A stretch of DNA of 9,125 nucleotides from an uncultured Acidimicrobiaceae bacterium (GTDB lineage Bacteria; Actinomycetota; Acidimicrobiia; Acidimicrobiales; Microtrichaceae): assembly GCA_937868025.1 (NCBI GenBank), contig CALMLJ010000181.1:1-9125 (forward strand), given 5' to 3'. A program made the translations under genes and the position numbers. The notes beneath the pieces are model-generated. The model had not been told where the DNA came from, made no database searches, and saw nothing but the letters and a program-made list of their open reading frames with translations. Of the stretch, positions 6,006 to 9,125 are shown one piece after another (the first letter of the stretch is position 1; the number at the start of each line of letters is the position of its first letter).

Positions 6006-6893
6006 GTGCCGGCAGCCAACACCCCCGAGGCCGAGGTCGAGATCGACGAGCCGCTGATCCGACACCTGCTCGAAACGCAGTCGCCCGAACGCGCCGATCG
6101 GCCCCTCGAGTTCCTGGCGCAAGGGTGGGACAACGTGCTGTACCGACTCGGTGACGACGAGGTGGTGCGGCTGCCGCGCCGCCAGCTCGGGGCGAACCTC
6201 GTCGAGCACGAGCAGACCTGGCTCCATCAGCTTGCACCGCAGCTGCCGCTGCCGATTCCGACGCCGCGGTTCCATGGACGACCGAGTTCGCAGTTCCCCT
6301 GGCGATGGAGCATCTGCCCGTGGCTCGAAGGAGAACCGGCCTCGGTCGCGCCGTTCACCAACCCCCTCGCCGAAGCGACGGCGCTCGGCCGGTTCATCGC
6401 TGCGCTCCACACCTCGGCCCCCGACACCGCCCCCGTCAACCCCTACCGAGGCATACCGCTCGCCGACCGGGACGAGCGGACCCGACTCACCCTGCTCGAT
6501 CTCGACGACGTCATCGACACGACGGCGGTGACCGCCGCATGGGACGCCGCCGTGGCAGTGCCGACGTGGTCGGGCCCCAACAGCTGGGTGCACGGCGACC
6601 TCCACCCCGGCAACGTGCTCGTCCGGGACGGTCGACTCGCAGCCGTGATCGACTTCGGAGATCTGTGCGGCGGCGATCCGGCGACCGATCTCGGTATCGC
6701 GTGGATGCTGTTCGACGGCCGGCGCCGCGCCGCATTCCGCGCCGCCGTCGGGGTCGACGACAACACCTGGGCCCGAGGCCGCGGCTGGGCGATCGCTCAC
6801 GGCCTCGCGGTGCTCAGCTCGTCAGCCGATCACCCGGCCTACCTGGCCTTCGCCCATCGCGCCCTGAACGCCGCCGTCGTCGAGCACGACTGA
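6006..6893 (+). CDS. APH-fold phosphotransferase (aminoglycoside phosphotransferase family)
   Basis: This 295-residue cytoplasmic kinase would phosphorylate a hydroxyl on a small molecule, using ATP or GTP. The N-lobe contains GWDNVLYRLGDDEVVRLPRR (40-59). The usual ATP-binding lysine appears to be replaced by Arg55, a change I recall as normal for this WDN-x-x-x-RLG-x-x-x-x-VRLP subgroup. The C-lobe has the catalytic loop HGDLHPGNVL at 196-205, with Asp198 as base and Asn203 as metal ligand, and the metal-binding motif IDFGD at 215-219. All catalytic residues are intact, so it should be active. The substrate could be an antibiotic, an amino alcohol or another metabolite; family membership does not prove resistance. 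The GTG start lies ten bases after the MerR stop, in a probable operon with it. Only a weak AAGG precedes it closely. Confidence 0.88.
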   Translation: MPAANTPEAEVEIDEPLIRHLLETQSPERADRPLEFLAQGWDNVLYRLGDDEVVRLPRRQLGANLVEHEQTWLHQLAPQLPLPIPTPRFHGRPSSQFPWRWSICPWLEGEPASVAPFTNPLAEATALGRFIAALHTSAPDTAPVNPYRGIPLADRDERTRLTLLDLDDVIDTTAVTAAWDAAVAVPTWSGPNSWVHGDLHPGNVLVRDGRLAAVIDFGDLCGGDPATDLGIAWMLFDGRRRAAFRAAVGVDDNTWARGRGWAIAHGLAVLSSSADHPAYLAFAHRALNAAVVEHD

Positions 6894-6905
6894 GACATCA
6901 GTCAC

Positions 6906-6973
6906 TTTCGATACGAGACCGTTGCGGATCGTAAATCCTCGCGCTTACATTGCGAGACGCACTCGTATCGAAA
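6906..6973. promoter_or_regulatory. perfect 12-bp inverted repeat flanking the exporter promoter
   Basis: TTTCGATACGAG (6906-6917) and CTCGTATCGAAA (6962-6973) are exact inverted copies 44 bases apart. Each arm is itself a small near-palindrome (TCG-ATA-CGA), so each may be an operator. One arm lies upstream of the predicted -35 box and the other at the transcription start, just before the ribosome binding site. The TetR gene downstream of the exporter is the natural candidate ligand-sensing repressor. The spacer also holds a smaller stem, CTCGC/GCGAG (6938-6942 and 6952-6956). Confidence 0.65.
6922..6951 (+). promoter_or_regulatory. predicted promoter of the exporter gene
   Basis: TTGCGG (6922-6927) and TACATT (6946-6951) are 18 bases apart and would start transcription near 6958. 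This falls within the spacer of the 12-bp inverted repeat, which fits a repressible exporter promoter. The box matches are moderate. Confidence 0.4.
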
Positions 6974-6987
6974 CCAGAGGTAGAGCA

Positions 6988-8604
6988 ATGACGATCCAAG
7001 AGAAGGCGTACGAACGGAGGTGGTGGATCCTCGTGGTCCTCTGTCTCTCGCTCGTGGTGATCACGCTCGACAACACCATCCTGAACGTTGCGCTCCCGAC
7101 GCTGGTCGAGAAGCTCGACGCCTCCAACAGCCAGCTGCAGTGGATCGTCGACGGCTACACCCTCGTCTTCGCCGGCCTCCTCCTGACCGCCGGCAGTCTG
7201 GGAGACCGCCTCGGTCGCAAGGGTGCGCTCCAGATCGGCCTCGCCATCTTCGGCATCGGCTCCGCACTCTCGGCCATGGCGACCAGCCCGACCCAGCTCA
7301 TCATCACTCGCTGCATCATGGGCATCGGTGGCGCGTTCATCATGCCCGCCACGCTCTCGATCCTGACCAACGTCTTCCCACCCGAGGAGCGCGGCCGCGC
7401 CATCGGGGTCTGGGCCGGCATCTCCGGCATCGGCATCGCCATCGGCCCGCTGCTCGGCGGCTACCTCGTCGACCACTTCTCGTGGGGCTCGGTCTTCACC
7501 GTCAACCTGCCCGTCGTCGCCGTGGCAATCATCGCGGGTGGGCTGATCGTCCCGAGCTCGAAGGACCCCGACGCCCAGAAGCTCGACCCCATCGGCGCCG
7601 CCCTGTCGATCGTCGGCCTCGTGTCGCTCGTCTTCGGCCTCATCGAAGCGCCGCAGGAAGGCTGGACCGATCCGAAGATCCTCGCTGCGTTCGCGATCGG
7701 CGCACTCACGCTCGCCGCCTTCGCCGGATGGGAACTGCGAACCGACCACCCGATGCTCGACGTCAGCTTCTTCAAGAACCCCCGCTTCAGCGCGGCGAGC
7801 ACCGCGATCACGCTGGTGTTCTTCGGGATGTTCGGCTTCTCGTTCCTGCTCACGCAGTACCTGCAGTTCGTTCTCGGCTACTCCCCCTCCCAGGCCGGCC
7901 TGCGCATGATGCCGCTGGCGCTGACCCTGATGGTCGTCGCACCCACCTCCTCGCGGATCGTCGAGAAGGTCGGGACCAAGATCGTCGTCGGCACCGGCCT
8001 CACCCTCGTGTCGGTCGCTCTGCTCCTCAATACGGGCCTCGCCGTCGACAGCGCCTACGTCCAGGTCGTGTGGCGCATGATGCTCCTCGCCGTCGGCATG
8101 GGCCTCGTCATGGCACCGGCGACCGAGTCGATCATGGGATCGCTCCCACTCGGCAAGGCCGGCGTCGGATCCGCCGTGAACGACACCACCCGCCAGGTCG
8201 GCGGCGCACTCGGCGTCGCCATCGTGGGCAGCGTCCTCTCCTCGGTCTACGGCACGAAGATCGCCGACTTCATGGGTGAGGCCGGCCTGCCGGCCAAGGC
8301 CATCGACGGCGCACGTGATGGTCTGGGGAGCGCCCTCGCCATCGCCGGAAAGGTCGGTGGTCCCGAAGGCGCGGCAATCGCCGGGCAGGCCCGGGCCGCG
8401 TTCGTCGAAGCGCTCCACGGTGGCGCCATCGTCGCCTCCGTGGCAGCAGCGGTCGGCGCCGTCGTGGTCATCCGCTACCTGCCGTCCCACGCACCGACCA
8501 TCGGCGACGAGCCCGAGGATTCGGCGACCGACCCCACCGTGTCCGTCACGACTCCCTCCGACGCGAGCGAGCCGGCCGAGTCGCTCGACCCCGCGACGAT
8601 CTGA
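6988..8604 (+). CDS. MFS drug exporter, DHA2-type (14-TM)
   Basis: This 538-residue inner-membrane protein is of the size of 14-helix DHA2 proton-coupled multidrug exporters. Helix 1 carries ITLDNTILNVALPTL (25-39), the family's acidic D1 motif with Asp28. Motif A, GSLGDRLGRKGAL, is at 69-81 between helices 2 and 3. RCIMGIGGAFIMPATLSIL (108-126) is motif B, with Arg108. The antiporter motif C, GISGIGIAIGPLLGG, is at 144-158 in helix 5 and marks it as an exporter rather than an importer. The soluble C-terminal tail (about the last 35 residues) is acidic and rich in Ser, Thr and Pro. The ATG at 6988 is chosen because AGAGG lies seven bases upstream. An in-frame ATG at 6922 would sit inside the predicted promoter. 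A TetR gene begins 13 bases after the stop, the common exporter-repressor arrangement. The substrate is unknown. Confidence 0.92.
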   Translation: MTIQEKAYERRWWILVVLCLSLVVITLDNTILNVALPTLVEKLDASNSQLQWIVDGYTLVFAGLLLTAGSLGDRLGRKGALQIGLAIFGIGSALSAMATSPTQLIITRCIMGIGGAFIMPATLSILTNVFPPEERGRAIGVWAGISGIGIAIGPLLGGYLVDHFSWGSVFTVNLPVVAVAIIAGGLIVPSSKDPDAQKLDPIGAALSIVGLVSLVFGLIEAPQEGWTDPKILAAFAIGALTLAAFAGWELRTDHPMLDVSFFKNPRFSAASTAITLVFFGMFGFSFLLTQYLQFVLGYSPSQAGLRMMPLALTLMVVAPTSSRIVEKVGTKIVVGTGLTLVSVALLLNTGLAVDSAYVQVVWRMMLLAVGMGLVMAPATESIMGSLPLGKAGVGSAVNDTTRQVGGALGVAIVGSVLSSVYGTKIADFMGEAGLPAKAIDGARDGLGSALAIAGKVGGPEGAAIAGQARAAFVEALHGGAIVASVAAAVGAVVVIRYLPSHAPTIGDEPEDSATDPTVSVTTPSDASEPAESLDPATI

Positions 8605-8617
8605 TGAGCTGGTGGAC

Positions 8618-9125
8618 ATGAACACCGACGCCATCACGAGACCCCGAGGGCGCCCCCGCGACCCCGGGGTCGACGAAGGCATCCTCGGCGCCGCGCTCGA
8701 CCTCATCACCGAGGGCGGATTCGAGAAGCTGAGCATGGAAGCGGTCGCGGCACGGGCGGGCGTCGCGAAGGCGACGATCTACCGGCGATTCCCGTCGAAG
8801 GTGGAGCTCATCGTCGCGATGTGCCAGGCGTTCGGACCAGCCGCCCAACCGCCGCCCAACACCGGGTCGTTCCGTACCGACGTCAAAGCCCTCATCGACG
8901 CGCTCAACGACAACATGTGCCCCACCACCGACACCGGGCGGCTCATGCCGTCGATGGTGAGCGCCGCCAAGGAGCACGCTGAAGTTCGGGAGGCCATGCA
9001 GCAGTTCACCGCCGCGCGCCGCCGACGCATCTACGACGTGGTGAAGGCCGGCATCGCGAGCGGCGAGCTTCGCGCCGACGCCGACGCCGACGCGATCGGC
9101 GACCTGCTCGTCGGCTCGATGATGT
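8618..9125 (+). CDS. TetR/AcrR family transcriptional regulator (3' end beyond window)
   Basis: The frame is open from ATG 8618 to the window end, giving 169 residues, so only the last few helices are missing. It starts with a basic arm (RPRGRPRDP, 8-16), then helix 1 (VDEGILGAALDLITEGGFEK). The helix-turn-helix is MEAVAARAGVAKATIYRRF (40-58), followed by PSKVELI, a textbook TetR DNA-binding domain. The C-terminal part includes HAEVREAMQQFTAARRRRI and resembles the C-terminal domain of exporter-linked TetR proteins. A GTG two codons upstream (8612) is an alternative start, and ribosome-binding sequence is weak for both. The gene lies 13 bases after the MFS stop and is probably co-transcribed with it. 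It most likely represses the exporter through the inverted repeat at 6906-6973. Confidence 0.9.
   Translation, partial: MNTDAITRPRGRPRDPGVDEGILGAALDLITEGGFEKLSMEAVAARAGVAKATIYRRFPSKVELIVAMCQAFGPAAQPPPNTGSFRTDVKALIDALNDNMCPTTDTGRLMPSMVSAAKEHAEVREAMQQFTAARRRRIYDVVKAGIASGELRADADADAIGDLLVGSMM

Noticed and set aside
5802..6800. 332-codon minus-strand open frame opposite MerR and the APH-like kinase
   Set aside because: It covers two recognisable plus-strand genes, has biased composition and shows no family resemblance.
6898..8736. 612-codon open frame on the minus strand opposite the whole exporter gene
   Set aside because: Its product is a low-complexity run of Asp, Gly, Arg, His and Glu with no recognisable domain. 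The plus strand here encodes a complete MFS protein with all motifs. Long antisense frames are expected opposite GC-rich genes.
9073..9092. short GACGCC tandem repeat near the right end
   Set aside because: It lies in frame within the second TetR gene, encoding a few Asp-Ala pairs, and is too short to be a meaningful repeat element.
1..9125. CRISPR array, tRNA/rRNA gene, insertion sequence, attachment site or phage defence cassette
   Set aside because: There are no regularly spaced repeats, cloverleaf-like segments, transposase or integrase motifs, terminal repeats with duplications, or known defence domains in any part of the window.

Overview
The window is very GC-rich, with strong G/C bias at third codon positions, GTG starts, short intergenic gaps and probable leaderless starts. 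Its families (patatin-like hydrolase, DUF427, DUF2071, YndJ, TetR/MerR regulators, DHA2-type exporter) are typical of high-GC Actinomycetota. An Acidimicrobiia-like relative is my guess, but nothing here proves the lineage. There are no rRNA or tRNA genes, no CRISPR array, no transposase and no phage gene. It reads as ordinary chromosomal accessory metabolism and resistance content rather than a mobile island.

Layout from left to right. Positions 1-53 probably hold the first codons of an unidentified minus-strand gene. A GNAT acetyltransferase (163-684, minus) is divergent from a patatin-like hydrolase (776-1684, plus). The hydrolase is followed with no gap by a DUF427 protein (about 1678-2175), which lacks any ordinary start codon. 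A DUF2071 protein (2144-2860, minus) is divergent from a TetR regulator (3003-3617, plus). A perfect 16-bp palindrome (2991-3006) lies over the DUF2071 promoter and the TetR start codon. Tail-to-tail with TetR comes a minus-strand pair, a YndJ-like membrane protein (4307-5182) and a second, divergent DUF2071-like protein (3561-4310), coupled by an ATGA overlap. The YndJ gene is divergent from a MerR-family regulator (5246-5995) followed by an APH-fold kinase (6006-6893). Next come a DHA2-type MFS exporter (6988-8604) and a second TetR regulator (8618 onward, cut by the window end).

Working together: there are three regulator-plus-target units, namely TetR with DUF2071, MerR/APH with YndJ/DUF2071, and exporter with TetR. 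The three control regions all carry inverted repeats built on the same ATACG/CGTAT core. The TetR operator and the YndJ/MerR promoter region also share an exact 10-bp string. The most interesting possibility is therefore that the two DUF2071 loci, and perhaps the exporter, are controlled together as a small-molecule or lipid stress response. That is inference. The chemistry of DUF2071, DUF427 and YndJ is not known to me, and no obviously new system can be proven from this sequence alone.
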